Part shown: piece by piece, positions 37,202 through 45,919 of the stretch
Layout: each line of letters opens with the position of its first letter
Position numbering within the stretch: the first letter of the stretch is position 1
DNA from: Pseudomonas mandelii
GTDB lineage: Bacteria > Pseudomonadota > Gammaproteobacteria > Pseudomonadales > Pseudomonadaceae
Direction: 5' to 3'
DNA length: 64,000 bases
NCBI RefSeq assembly: GCF_024138395.1
Contig: NZ_JAMYDU010000004.1
Location: forward strand, 186,001-250,000
The notes under the pieces: model-generated
Told to the model about the DNA's origin: nothing
The model's input: only the letters and a program-made list of their open reading frames with translations
The model's database searches: none
Translations under genes and position numbers: made by a program

Positions 37202-37588
37202 CTTGTCCCTTTATCCTTTTCCATGACGAGACTGTCGTGATAGCACGATACCAGCACGTACTAAAAAACGCACAAAATTGATCCGAACAGCGCCTATCTC
37301 ATGTGAGCTGTCACGGATGCTGTCAGTGCATAATGGCTAATCACTAAGATGCATATAGGTTCGCTTCACTCGATCGGTGAGAACGCCGGACACATCAAAC
37401 AGGGCTTGGCCAAGCTGACGGCCCAAGGCCCACACCAATCAAGCTGCCCCCGACGTCCGCCTGCAACAGCCTTTTTGGACTTTGTGCGCATGCAGTCCGG
37501 GTTAGCACGCGCTGTCCGGCGTGAAGGATGACCCCGTACGATGCAGTCCGTCAGATCCAAATCACAAACTATGTGTTCGTGGGTGAAA
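37202..37588. other. Intergenic space, TerY-P promoter side
   Basis: About 390 bp between the divergent TerY-P and ParDE units. It must contain the TerY-P promoter. A short open frame at 37349-37531 has no ribosome-binding site and is not supported. Confidence 0.4.
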
Positions 37589-37603
37589 TGGCATAATATG
37601 CCA
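37589..37603. promoter_or_regulatory. Palindromic operator before parD
   Basis: TGGCATAATATGCCA is a perfect 15-bp palindrome (6-bp arms, 3-bp centre) 41-55 bp before the parD start. It includes CATAAT, a likely -10 element. ParD proteins repress their own operons, so this is the likely operator. Confidence 0.55.
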
Positions 37604-37643
37604 ATGGTCGAAAGAACCTGTTTGCCCAGAGCTGGAGCTAATT

Positions 37644-37934
37644 ATGGCGACGCGAAACGTTGTGCTCACCCCTCACCAGGAACAGGTTATTCATGACCTG
37701 GTGCAGTCCGGCCGTTATCAGAATGCCAGCGAAGTGATGCGAGAAGGTTTGCGGCTATTGGAGCAGCGCGTCGCCGAAGACACCGCCAAAATTGAGGCCC
37801 TGCGTCAGGCGACCTCGATCGGCATCATGGACCTTGAGCACGGGCGCTTTACTCAGTTGAACGAAGGGGATCTGGAGCACTACCTTGAGGGCTTGAGCCT
37901 GGAGGCTACCCTCCCCGCGAGAGAGAAACACTGA
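37644..37934 (+). CDS. parD: ParD-type antitoxin
   Basis: The 96-residue protein has an N-terminal ribbon-helix-helix (RNVVLTPHQEQVIHDLVQSG, then RYQNASEVMREGLRLLE) as in ParD/CC2985 antitoxins and a flexible toxin-wrapping C-terminus. GGAG lies upstream of the ATG. It is followed 2 bp later by parE. It neutralises ParE and represses the operon, probably at the palindrome at 37589-37603. Confidence 0.9.
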   Translation: MATRNVVLTPHQEQVIHDLVQSGRYQNASEVMREGLRLLEQRVAEDTAKIEALRQATSIGIMDLEHGRFTQLNEGDLEHYLEGLSLEATLPAREKH

Positions 37935-37936
37935 GC

Positions 37937-38293
37937 ATGCCGCCGTATCGGATTTCCAACGCGGCGCGCGCCGACATTGTCGACATCCTCAGGCTCTCCC
38001 AGACCCAGTTCGGCGATCAAGCACGCCAGCGCTACCAGGCGCTGATCCTCGCGGCACTGCAAGCTATTGCCGGCACGCCTTATCGCATTGGCAGCCACGA
38101 CCGCGATGAGCTTGCACCGGGCCTTCGCAGCTATCACCTCATCTATTCACGCCAGCAGGCCAAACACCCTCATGGGACAGTCAAAAGCCCACGCCATATC
38201 GTGTTCTATCGTGTGGCAAACGACGACGTGATCGAAGTCGTCAGACTCCTTCATGACGCCATGGAAGTGCAGTTGCACTTGCCTAATGACTGA
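37937..38293 (+). CDS. parE: ParE-family toxin
   Basis: The 118-residue protein of the RelE/ParE fold reads YRISNAARADIVDILRLS, GDQARQRYQALILAAL, then PGLRSYHLIYSR and VFYRVANDDVIEVVRLLHD. ParE toxins inhibit DNA gyrase. Longer than typical ParE (about 95-100) owing to an insert near KHPHGTVKSPRH. With parD it forms an addiction module stabilising the island or ICE. Confidence 0.9.
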   Translation: MPPYRISNAARADIVDILRLSQTQFGDQARQRYQALILAALQAIAGTPYRIGSHDRDELAPGLRSYHLIYSRQQAKHPHGTVKSPRHIVFYRVANDDVIEVVRLLHDAMEVQLHLPND

Positions 38294-38854
38294 TCACCGA
38301 CTTGGCCCAACGGCTTAACTGACCATGAACAGCGAAGGTAAGGCGCCCCCCTCTACAGCTCTACCTGAGCGCCCTCGCTGTCAGCCGACTCGGCGGCCAA
38401 TTGAAGCGGGAGGTTCTGGGTCCGATTGGACTATCGAGACCCACGACCAGAAACACGATGTTCAACTTTGCGTCCACTTTCAATGCTGAACAACCGCTTC
38501 TTAGGCGTTTTCCGAGGCCAGGCACCCGGCATTACGCTCCAAGTGCTTCTGGCCCTTCCAGCCCGACTGACGGAGTGAACTCATTACAAAAATGATGGTC
38601 TCCACATCGGATCCAATGCCGCCATCAGCCGAGAAATCAACCGTAAACCCCTGCGATGTGATCCCGCCCCGCCTGCCTGGGACGAAACCCTTTACAGAAA
38701 CAAAGGCACCCCTTTAGGAACTGGATAGATGGAATGACCTCGTCGAGCAAAAGATCCGATTAAAACAGCCACTGCCAGCAGTTTTCCAGCAGGTAGGCGA
38801 TGTAGAGATGTTTCGCGGGAGGCCGGTCCATAAGGAATGGAGGTCCGTTCGCAC
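38294..38854. other. Intergenic stretch at the cargo / ICE-backbone border
   Basis: About 560 bp with no convincing gene or tRNA end. It separates the ParDE unit from the first ICE-associated gene. I could not recognise an attachment site. Confidence 0.45.
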
Positions 38855-39604
38855 ATGTCATCAAGCAACTTTAATCCGCAAGCTAAAACCTTCTATAGGC
38901 CCATCGACGCGGCATTGCGTTGGTGCAACCTCATTCGTTACGAAGCGCAGATCGTGAAAGCGGCTTGGTCTTGCCCGGAGAAGCTCTGGAGCCTGTTTCC
39001 TCAATGGCCGTGCCTACAGGCCAATACTGACAAAATTTATGACGCCGTCCGCAATGGCGAATTACCGTATGGCTCCTTCGGTATTTCGGTCCCCATGGGC
39101 ACCCCCGTAGAGCTCACTCTGTTGACCGTTAGACACTCCGACTTACGTCTTTGGATGCAGGTCTACCACCCCGATCAGCGGCCCGACTTCTTGTTCGAGT
39201 CGAACGGCGACCCTCGAGACAAAATCAGCCTGGGTGTTTACTTTGCACTCCAGGCCGAGCGGGATGCCCTCCTGCAAGAGCGCGATGCTCTGCAACGTCA
39301 GCTCCAAGATGTCGAAGCTGACCTTCAGGCACTCGGACTTGAGCAGGAAAGCCTTAAAACGCTTGTAAAAACGCAGGGACAGCTCAGCGATCGTAGTGAA
39401 CACACCTACCTGCAGATCATCGGTGCCTTGGTCAACACCGTCTTGGACGTGTCGCCCGCAGGCAAACCACTTTCCGTGTTCAAGAATCAATCTGCGATTG
39501 TTGATGCTGTGACCGCGCGCCACAATGACATTCCCGGTCTCAGCAAACGAACGCTGGATAAAAAGCTCGCGGCAGCCAATCGCACTCTCAAAAAAACCAC
39601 CTGA
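38855..39604 (+). CDS. Hypothetical ICE-associated protein with coiled coil
   Basis: The product is 249 residues from the ATG at 38855 (SD GGAGG upstream; an alternative ATG lies at 38837). The N-terminal region has YRPIDAALRWCNLI and a tryptophan-rich segment; the middle (about 135-175) is a clear coiled coil (ERDALLQERDALQRQLQDVE); the C-terminus ends in a basic helix, LSKRTLDKKLAAANRTLKK. Proteins of this kind usually lie just before alpA/parA in PFGI-type ICEs. A DNA-binding or structural role is possible, but no known domain is recognised. Confidence 0.65.
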   Translation: MSSSNFNPQAKTFYRPIDAALRWCNLIRYEAQIVKAAWSCPEKLWSLFPQWPCLQANTDKIYDAVRNGELPYGSFGISVPMGTPVELTLLTVRHSDLRLWMQVYHPDQRPDFLFESNGDPRDKISLGVYFALQAERDALLQERDALQRQLQDVEADLQALGLEQESLKTLVKTQGQLSDRSEHTYLQIIGALVNTVLDVSPAGKPLSVFKNQSAIVDAVTARHNDIPGLSKRTLDKKLAAANRTLKKTT

Positions 39605-39611
39605 GCCAGAT

Positions 39612-39646
39612 CATTGCACTGCAATGCACTTGATTGCAGTGCAATG
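39612..39646. promoter_or_regulatory. Tandem palindromes upstream of alpA
   Basis: Two 13-bp palindromes, ATTGCACTGCAAT (39613-39625) and ATTGCAGTGCAAT (39633-39645), have centres exactly 20 bp apart, about two helical turns. Together they also form a perfect 14-bp inverted repeat with a 7-nt loop. They lie about 75-105 bp before the alpA start and look like a double operator for the maintenance operon; a terminator role for the upstream gene is the alternative. Confidence 0.55.
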
Positions 39647-39719
39647 ACTCCTTCGCTTTTCTGCTATTCACTTCAGGTCACTTCCCACCACGCGCCAAGC
39701 GGCGCCAGGAGTGACCAAC

Positions 39720-39950
39720 ATGTCCAACTCATCCGTCTCGCTCGCTGACAGCCCTCAACCACCGGCCGAACGTCACATCATGCGGCGTGACGAAGTGGAG
39801 CGGAAAACCGGCTTCAAGCGTGCGCACATCTACAACTTGATGAAGGAAGGTAAATTCCCTCATGCCAAACGCATTGGACTGCGCGCCGTCGGCTGGGATT
39901 CGCTGGAGATCGAACAGTGGATCACTGAGCGTTTGGCGCAGCAGGCCTGA
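39720..39950 (+). CDS. AlpA-family DNA-binding regulator
   Basis: The 76-residue protein contains HIMRRDEVERKTGFKRAHIY and FPHAKRIGLRAVGWDSLEIE, the MerR-like winged HTH of AlpA/phage excisionase regulators. On ICEs such proteins control excision or the maintenance operon. AGGAG about 9 bp upstream favours the ATG at 39720 over the GTG at 39711. It ends 4 bp before parA, so it is the first gene of the partition-replication operon. Confidence 0.85.
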   Translation: MSNSSVSLADSPQPPAERHIMRRDEVERKTGFKRAHIYNLMKEGKFPHAKRIGLRAVGWDSLEIEQWITERLAQQA

Positions 39951-39954
39951 TGCC

Positions 39955-40797
39955 ATGCGTGTGGTATCAGTGGTGTCCACCAAAGGTGGAGTAGGCAAAA
40001 CAACAGTAGCTGCCAATCTCGGCGGTCTGCTGGCGGATGCTGGCCTACGCGTCCTGTTGCTCGATCTGGATAGCCAACCCACCCTCTCCAGCTATTACGC
40101 CTTGAACCACGAAGCCATCGCCGGTGCGTACGAACTCATTGCGCTCAACCAAACAGATCCTGCGCAGATAATTTCCATGACGGAGGTCGTCGGTCTCGAC
40201 CTGATCCTCTCCAACGACGACCAAGGCCGCCTGAGCACTTTGCTGCTGCACGTCCCTGATGGGCGATTACGGCTGCACAATTTGCTCGATCATTTCCGTT
40301 CCCGTTATGACCTGCTGTTGATCGACACCCAAGGCGCACGGAGCGTGCTGCTGGAGATGGCCATCCTCGCATCCGATCTCGCCCTTTCTCCCATCACGCC
40401 GGAAATGCTCGCCGCCCGCGAACTGCGCCGCGGCACCTTGAAGCTGCTCAGCGAACTCGAACCGTTCCGTCACCTGGGCATTCCACCACCCCCCTTGCGA
40501 TTGCTACTGAATCAGGTGAACGCCATTCGGATGGACACCCGGATGATCATCTGCGGTCTGCGCAAGACCTTTGCCGAGACTGCGAATATATCGGTTCTAG
40601 ACACCATAGTTCCAGACCGAGTGGCGTATCTCAATGCCGCCTCCCTTGGCCTACCGGTCCACCGAATCGAGATGCGCCGGTCACGTCAACAACGCTCGCC
40701 ATCGGCGCTGGAAACAATGCAAACACTGGCCATCGAGTTGTTTCCGGAATGGCATGACGCGATCTCTAGGGTGAGCAGGTGCTCGGAGGTTCAATGA
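39955..40797 (+). CDS. parA: ParA/Soj-type partition ATPase
   Basis: The 280-residue ATPase starts MRVVSVVSTKGGVGKTT with a deviant Walker A KGGVGKTT at 10-17; LLLDLDSQPT and LLLIDTQGA supply Walker A' and B. In PFGI/PAPI/ICEclc-type elements Soj/ParA helps keep the excised form in the cell. The start at 39955 is set by this motif; upstream codons overlap alpA. The partner ParB-like gene follows after a small ORF. Confidence 0.9.
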   Translation: MRVVSVVSTKGGVGKTTVAANLGGLLADAGLRVLLLDLDSQPTLSSYYALNHEAIAGAYELIALNQTDPAQIISMTEVVGLDLILSNDDQGRLSTLLLHVPDGRLRLHNLLDHFRSRYDLLLIDTQGARSVLLEMAILASDLALSPITPEMLAARELRRGTLKLLSELEPFRHLGIPPPPLRLLLNQVNAIRMDTRMIICGLRKTFAETANISVLDTIVPDRVAYLNAASLGLPVHRIEMRRSRQQRSPSALETMQTLAIELFPEWHDAISRVSRCSEVQ

Positions 40798-40879
40798 AAC
40801 GAGTCCCCAAGCCGGCCATTTCTCGTCAAATCATTTTTATCAACCTTGCTGCCAACAACGTTTGGCAAGGAGTCTTTTG

Positions 40880-41089
40880 ATGCTGGATCAACTTCCCATC
40901 ATCGTTCAGCCATCCATTCGACCACGTCATCCACCTTGCGAGGAGTACTGCACCGTGGTCTTTCGTCTGCAGGGTGGACGCGCGGCCATGGGTTGGCTCC
41001 TCGCAGAACTCTGCCAACATTTCGAAGGTTCGGGGACTGCCGAGATCGTCAAGTTTGAGGTCGGTGACCATCTGCGCAACCGGCGTTAA
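40880..41089 (+). CDS. Small hypothetical protein between parA and parB
   Basis: The 69-residue product has a clear ribosome-binding site (AAGGAG, spacing about 7) before the ATG at 40880. The sequence MLDQLPIIVQPSIRPRHPP is proline-rich at the start; the rest forms a short alpha/beta segment. No family recognised. Its place, 15 bp before parB, suggests a role in partition or regulation. Confidence 0.6.
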   Translation: MLDQLPIIVQPSIRPRHPPCEEYCTVVFRLQGGRAAMGWLLAELCQHFEGSGTAEIVKFEVGDHLRNRR

Positions 41090-41103
41090 CTGAGGTTGTT
41101 CCG

Positions 41104-42690
41104 ATGAAGAAGCTCAGTCAGGAGCAGATTACCGACAGGCTGTACCAAGACCACTTCACTCCAGGTCCAAAAGTGGAGCGGTTGTCCGATCCACTCACTG
41201 ATACACCTATGTTGGTCACTCTGGAGCAGTTGCGACCCTACGAACACAACCCGCGCTTCATCCGTAATCCGCTGTATGAGGATATCAAGGCCTCGATCCG
41301 TGAACGCGGGTTGGATCAACCACCGCCGATTACCCGCCGCCCGGGTGAAACCAATTTCATCATCCGTAACGGCGGTAATACGCGCTTGGCGATTCTCGGC
41401 GAGCTGTGGCAGGAAACTCGTGATGAGCGCTACTTCCGCATTCATTGCCTTTTCCGACCTTGGAGCAATGAAATAACCGCCCTTCTCGGCCATCTGGCCG
41501 AAAGTGATCTGCACGGCCAACTCACCTTCATCGAACGTGCTCTGGCGGTGGCCAAACTCAAAACCATGCTCGAACTAGATGGCGCTGTGCTCTCGCAACG
41601 GGAGCTGGCACGGCGTCTTGCCGCCGGCGGCTATCCCATTTCGCAGTCGCACATCAGCCGGATGCTCGACACCCTCGAACACTTACTGCCCGCCATTCCA
41701 CAAACCCTGTATGCCGGATTGGGTAAGCCTCAGGTCGAACGCCTGATCGCTCTGCGTAGCCAAGCCGAACGAACCTGGAACCGTTATCCAACCGCCACCG
41801 TTGCGTTCGCCGAGTTTTGGCTCGAGACCCTGGGCAACTTCGATGCCGATCCAGAATCCTTCGATCTTGAGCAGATCCAGGATGAACTGCTCGAGCGCAT
41901 GAGCCGTTTGCTCGGACAGTCCTACCGCATGTTGGCCCTGGAGCTGAGCGAAAACCAACGGGTCATCTCGACGCCCGGCGTTGTCGTCACCACGCCTTCG
42001 GAGAACAGCCATCTGCCGAGCGTTAATGAAACTGCGGCCGGACCTCCTGCCTCCGAGTCCCGTCCCCAATCAACCGAGACCAGAACCCAGACCGAAACAG
42101 CGCCAGAGGAGCTGCTCACCCCGCCCGAAACGAATGTCGTATCAGCGGTCAGCCCTCCGTCACGCGTTCAACAGATTCGCGAACAGATCGATCGCGAGAT
42201 TTCAATCGAAGCAGCACCGACAGTCGAGGCCTGCGCGATCGAAGACATCTGGACCATCGCACCCACACTGGACACCCCCGAACAGCTGCGTTTAGCCATT
42301 GCCAGACTGGCGCGGGAAATGGCGGCCTATGCCGGACATCCCGAGAGCATCATCGATCAGCAGCATGGATTGGGTTTTGCTCTAGATATGGAGCGGGTAG
42401 ATCTTGCGACACCTCGCTCGACCGGCGTTCACCTGCTGCTCCTGGCCCTATTGCGCGCTCAAGACGATGTGAACTGGGAGGATCGCAAGCAACTGCCCTC
42501 AGCCCTGTTCGGCCAGCTGTTGCTGGGGATCTATCAACTCCCGCTGACAGATCGTCCCGCCGTGGACGTAGGACTGGAGCGACTGCCCGACAGTTTGTTA
42601 ATCAAACTGTATCGCCTGATCCGTCTGGCCCGTAGCCTGATCGATCTAACGCTAACCCCTGAAGCTGACTCACCGAAGGAGCTGCCATGA
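41104..42690 (+). CDS. parB: ParB-family protein of PFGI-1-class ICEs
   Basis: The 528-residue protein has an N-terminal ParB/Spo0J nuclease-like domain (LRPYEHNPRFIRNPLYEDIK, then RNGGNTRLAILGEL) and a central HTH (QRELARRLAAGGYPISQSHI), followed by a linker rich in Pro, Thr and Glu and an extra C-terminal domain. This matches TIGR03764, the ICE-specific ParB family, which is longer than chromosomal ParB. It should bind centromere-like sites and work with ParA. Its stop overlaps the next start (ATGA). Confidence 0.9.
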   Translation: MKKLSQEQITDRLYQDHFTPGPKVERLSDPLTDTPMLVTLEQLRPYEHNPRFIRNPLYEDIKASIRERGLDQPPPITRRPGETNFIIRNGGNTRLAILGELWQETRDERYFRIHCLFRPWSNEITALLGHLAESDLHGQLTFIERALAVAKLKTMLELDGAVLSQRELARRLAAGGYPISQSHISRMLDTLEHLLPAIPQTLYAGLGKPQVERLIALRSQAERTWNRYPTATVAFAEFWLETLGNFDADPESFDLEQIQDELLERMSRLLGQSYRMLALELSENQRVISTPGVVVTTPSENSHLPSVNETAAGPPASESRPQSTETRTQTETAPEELLTPPETNVVSAVSPPSRVQQIREQIDREISIEAAPTVEACAIEDIWTIAPTLDTPEQLRLAIARLAREMAAYAGHPESIIDQQHGLGFALDMERVDLATPRSTGVHLLLLALLRAQDDVNWEDRKQLPSALFGQLLLGIYQLPLTDRPAVDVGLERLPDSLLIKLYRLIRLARSLIDLTLTPEADSPKELP

Positions 42691-43235
42691 ACCTGTCCTT
42701 CAATGTGCTCAATCAGGCCATGCTGACCCAGGTGCTTCACGAGTTGCGCCTGGGTAACCTGCAACGCTGCAAAGCACTCGGACTGAATGAAGACGACATC
42801 TACCTGTTGCAATCTTTACCCGCCACCACCCTGTCGCGCCTGGCCCACGCCACTGTCCCCTGGGTTGAGGTCAAGATTGACTCGCCGGTGCTGCATCGGT
42901 TGATCGAGCAATCCGAACGCGACGAGCAGAACGAGCGCTTGATCAACCGGGCGCTCAAGCTCGGTGCCAGCAGCACCATCATGTATCAGTGCTTCGGCTT
43001 GGCGCATTCGGAAACCGCTCTGCGCCGACGTCTGCTCAAGATAGAAACCCGAAAGGGCCGCCCTCAGCATTTGAGCGAAGCGCAGGAACATGCGCTCTGG
43101 CAGCGATGGTGCCAACTACGCACGCAGGACGGTACCGAGGATCAGCTCGATGCCATGATGATGCTGGCGGAGGAGCAACAGATCAGCTTGACCATCGTCT
43201 GGCAGCAGATTGACCAGTACAGCTCCGGAATATGA
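42687..43235 (+). CDS. DUF2857 protein
   Basis: A 182-residue conserved ICE protein (MNLSFNVLNQAMLTQVLHEL; then SSTIMYQCFGLAHSETALRR, which looks like an HTH). DUF2857 is always found between parB and the STY4528-type gene in PFGI/SPI-7-like elements; the function is unknown, with DNA binding likely. ATGA overlaps at both ends couple it to its neighbours. Confidence 0.85.
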   Translation: MNLSFNVLNQAMLTQVLHELRLGNLQRCKALGLNEDDIYLLQSLPATTLSRLAHATVPWVEVKIDSPVLHRLIEQSERDEQNERLINRALKLGASSTIMYQCFGLAHSETALRRRLLKIETRKGRPQHLSEAQEHALWQRWCQLRTQDGTEDQLDAMMMLAEEQQISLTIVWQQIDQYSSGI

Positions 43236-44419
43236 ATACTGCCCCTTCCAGCCGCTGGCAGCGAGTCCTGCAGCAATGCACCCAGCAACTGAGTGAACGT
43301 TGGCCCGCACGCCCTACCACCGAACAACCTTCCAACCAGACTCTGCATGCTTTTCTGTTCAGTGGCCAAACACATGAAGTCGTGCCACGTCGCCTGCTGT
43401 TGGATAGTCGGCTGACGCCGTTGGAACGTAATGCCTGGCAAGTGTTTCGACTCATGCTACAGGGTCAGAGCCTGGTCACGCCGCGCTATGAGGATTTGCA
43501 GCCCTACCTGTCGAGTGTGCCCTATGGCACGTCTGCCTCCCGTGAAACCATTGCTCGCGTTTTGACCATGCTCAGGGTGACACGCTGGCTCAGTTTGGTG
43601 AGTCGTGGTCGCGACCAGCTCAGCGGGCGCCTACAAGGTTCGCTGTACATCCTGCACGATGAACCGTTAACCCCCGCTGAAGCCATGGAGCTGGATCAGG
43701 ATTACCTGGAGCTGGTCGGACATGCCCTCAGTCATAACACCAAGGCGGTGCGTATTGTCGCCCAGCACATTGTGGAAGAAATCCGCCAAGACACGGATAT
43801 CGATTTAGGTCGATTACCGACACGACTGGAGAGCTGGGGCGAACACTGGATGCAGCAAGGACTGGATCGCGCACCCGAGGACGCCTTACACGATTCCGAA
43901 CTGGGTGGAGATCACCGCGTTCGGAATCGTGCGGGCCCTCGTTCGGATTCCGAACCGGGCTTGAACGCCAATGATTCCGGCACCGTTCGGAATCCGAACG
44001 CCGCCTGTACTGTATTAAAAGAAAGTATTTGTACTGTACCGTGCGCGACCCCAGCGGTGGATAACCTGCACTGGCCCGATCCACTGCAGCTGAGTCCAAG
44101 CGAACGTCAGGCCGTCGCCATGGCGCTGAACAAGCTCAATCCGGTAGATCGGCAGGCCGTGCTCAACGAAGCCGGTGCACGTTGTGCGGCCGGCGGTATC
44201 CGCAAGCCAGCGGCCTATCTGATGGGTCTAATCCAGCGCGCACTGAACGGCGATTTTCATCCTTGGGCATGTCAGACAGAATCCTCCCCCATTGCAGAGC
44301 CGCCTCCAAATGCACCCTCACGTCCGTCAAGAAAGCATGGCGAACCCTCCTCCGCCCTCGCCCAAGCGTGCCTGAATGAGTTGCGCCAACTGCGCGGAAA
44401 ACGCTCTGGATCTCAGTAG
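43232..44419 (+). CDS. STY4528-family ICE replication protein
   Basis: The 395-residue protein resembles STY4528-type 'pathogenicity island replication' proteins: FLFSGQTHEVVPRRLLLDSR near 45, then TPLERNAWQVFRLMLQ, with a winged-helix-like N-terminal half and a variable C-terminus (GIRKPAAYLMGLIQRAL near 325). It is thought to help replicate the excised circle. The stop codon lies inside a perfect 39-nt hairpin (44412-44450). Confidence 0.85.
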   Translation: MNTAPSSRWQRVLQQCTQQLSERWPARPTTEQPSNQTLHAFLFSGQTHEVVPRRLLLDSRLTPLERNAWQVFRLMLQGQSLVTPRYEDLQPYLSSVPYGTSASRETIARVLTMLRVTRWLSLVSRGRDQLSGRLQGSLYILHDEPLTPAEAMELDQDYLELVGHALSHNTKAVRIVAQHIVEEIRQDTDIDLGRLPTRLESWGEHWMQQGLDRAPEDALHDSELGGDHRVRNRAGPRSDSEPGLNANDSGTVRNPNAACTVLKESICTVPCATPAVDNLHWPDPLQLSPSERQAVAMALNKLNPVDRQAVLNEAGARCAAGGIRKPAAYLMGLIQRALNGDFHPWACQTESSPIAEPPPNAPSRPSRKHGEPSSALAQACLNELRQLRGKRSGSQ

Positions 44420-44450
44420 ATTTGATGCCAGTGGCATCAAATCTACTGAG
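44412..44450. terminator. Perfect 19-bp inverted repeat at a gene end
   Basis: CTCAGTAGATTTGATGCCA and its exact complement are separated by one G. The left arm contains the stop codon of the STY4528-type gene. No T-run follows, so it may be a strong hairpin that shields mRNA ends, a terminator that needs no U-tract, or a protein-binding palindrome. Confidence 0.6.
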
Positions 44451-44648
44451 TTCTATTATGAGATCGCAAAGCTCCGAACCTGCGCACTCCGACTGATACG
44501 GCCATCGTCTGATGTCACCAGCGTCACTCACGAACGTCTTCGAAATGAACCCTCACACCAAACCGAACAGACCGCTTTCAGCTTTTTGGCTGCTCTTGAC
44601 GATCATCTGTCACAACGTTCCCGTCCAAGCCGATGCGAGGACAACACC

Positions 44649-45404
44649 GTGGCCGATCACTACCAACTCAACCTGGGCTCATTGCGTAGCAGCATCACCC
44701 TGACCCTGCACACCCACCACGCTGCCCGTATCTGGCAAGGCCGGACCGCACGCGAAGGCGTCCACTCGATCATGGGCATGGCCGGCTACATCAGTGTCAC
44801 CAACCTGATCAAACAAACCGCGGCGCAGGACGATCCCTATGCCGACTGGGCCATCGTGCAACTCGAAGAAAAACTGTTGCAGGCCAAAGCCGGGATGCTG
44901 GAACTGACCCAACAGCTGGATCGGATCAGGCAGGACCTGCCGACACAGATCGACATGAGTGACAACCTCAACATCCACCCCGTCACCTTGCCGTTGTACA
45001 TCGGCAGCCAGCTGGGTTTTCTGGCGGTCTACCTGCTGACCGACTACGACACCCTGGTGCGTCGGACCCTATTGGCCCATCACACGGCCCTGATCGGTCG
45101 CCGGGACATGGAAGCCTGGATCGACGACGGTGCCCATCTATTGCGCAGCCTGTTCGGCCAGGCGCAGCGCTATCGGCATGCCGGCGTCACGCGCGATGAC
45201 ATGGCGGCAAACAATGCCCGCGCCCTGGCGGCCGTTGAGAAATTTGGGTTACCTCCGATGGACATCCTTGAGGGGCATCGCCGCTCCCAGTTCGCGCCAC
45301 CGATCATTCGTCATGGTGCGGTGGCAGTGGATGACGCTAACGCGCTGGCAGAGGAGGCAGGAGAGCGATCTGCAACGGTGGATGAGCCGGAGGACGAAGC
45401 ATGA
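44649..45404 (+). CDS. ICE protein, TIGR03761 (PFL_4669 family)
   Basis: The 251-residue product starts at GTG 44649 (GAGG 8 bp upstream): VADHYQLNLGSLRSS, as in the family. Further on are HTHHAARIWQGRTAREGVHS and YGMAGYI-like sequence. TIGR03761 is a marker of PFGI-1-class ICEs; it lies beside SSB and TopB and is presumed to act in DNA processing. The open frame extends upstream through the hairpin but that part does not look coding. ATGA overlap with the next gene. Confidence 0.85.
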   Translation: MADHYQLNLGSLRSSITLTLHTHHAARIWQGRTAREGVHSIMGMAGYISVTNLIKQTAAQDDPYADWAIVQLEEKLLQAKAGMLELTQQLDRIRQDLPTQIDMSDNLNIHPVTLPLYIGSQLGFLAVYLLTDYDTLVRRTLLAHHTALIGRRDMEAWIDDGAHLLRSLFGQAQRYRHAGVTRDDMAANNARALAAVEKFGLPPMDILEGHRRSQFAPPIIRHGAVAVDDANALAEEAGERSATVDEPEDEA

Positions 45405-45919
45405 ATCCCCTGACTTCGGCTCAGCCGATGCCCTTCGAAACGTTGACACCGGATGCCTATCGACAGCTCGAACACGCCGCCTCCCTAAAAGGCCTTTTAA
45501 AGCCCTTTAAGGGTAAGGGGGAGTTGGAGCACCTGGCGCAAGTGGCGAGGGAAATCGAGGCGCAGTTATGTCACCTGATGGAGGCTGTGGTGCAGCAAAC
45601 CGGACAGCCCCCTTACTCACTGTTGGATATTCGATTGGTGCTGCAGAACACCAGCGCGGGTAGCACCTTTTTGCGTTGGCGCACCCGTGATTTCGCCCGT
45701 ATGGGGGTTGCGGTCTGGGAACGCCAGGTCGGTAACCAAGCTCTGCCGAAGGTCGTGCGCGAGGGTTTGCACCGTTTCGAAGGCGAGCGCATTGCACTGA
45801 ACCTACAGATGAGCGTGGTGCACTCGCTCTACCGCCAGGCCACAACCTGTGCGATCAAAATGGCCAGTGCCGAACGGCTGCTGCGCCAGTTCACAACTGC
45901 AGCAGAGGTATCAGGATGA
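45401..45919 (+). CDS. DUF3158 protein (PFL_4670 family)
   Basis: A 172-residue conserved ICE protein with LEHAASLKGLLKPFKGKGEL and LLDIRLVLQNTSAGSTFLRW. DUF3158 is found only between TIGR03761 and ssb in such elements. Function unknown; its neighbours suggest DNA metabolism. Overlaps at both ends (ATGA). Confidence 0.85.
   Translation: MNPLTSAQPMPFETLTPDAYRQLEHAASLKGLLKPFKGKGELEHLAQVAREIEAQLCHLMEAVVQQTGQPPYSLLDIRLVLQNTSAGSTFLRWRTRDFARMGVAVWERQVGNQALPKVVREGLHRFEGERIALNLQMSVVHSLYRQATTCAIKMASAERLLRQFTTAAEVSG

Noticed and set aside
24505..38300. Full CBASS locus
   Set aside because: CapW-, Cap2- and Cap3-like functions are present, but no CD-NTase motif (GS...D-x-D) was found in any ORF of the island.
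38401..38595. Short rightward ORF after parE
   Set aside because: No ribosome-binding site, no domain, and isolated in a non-coding stretch.
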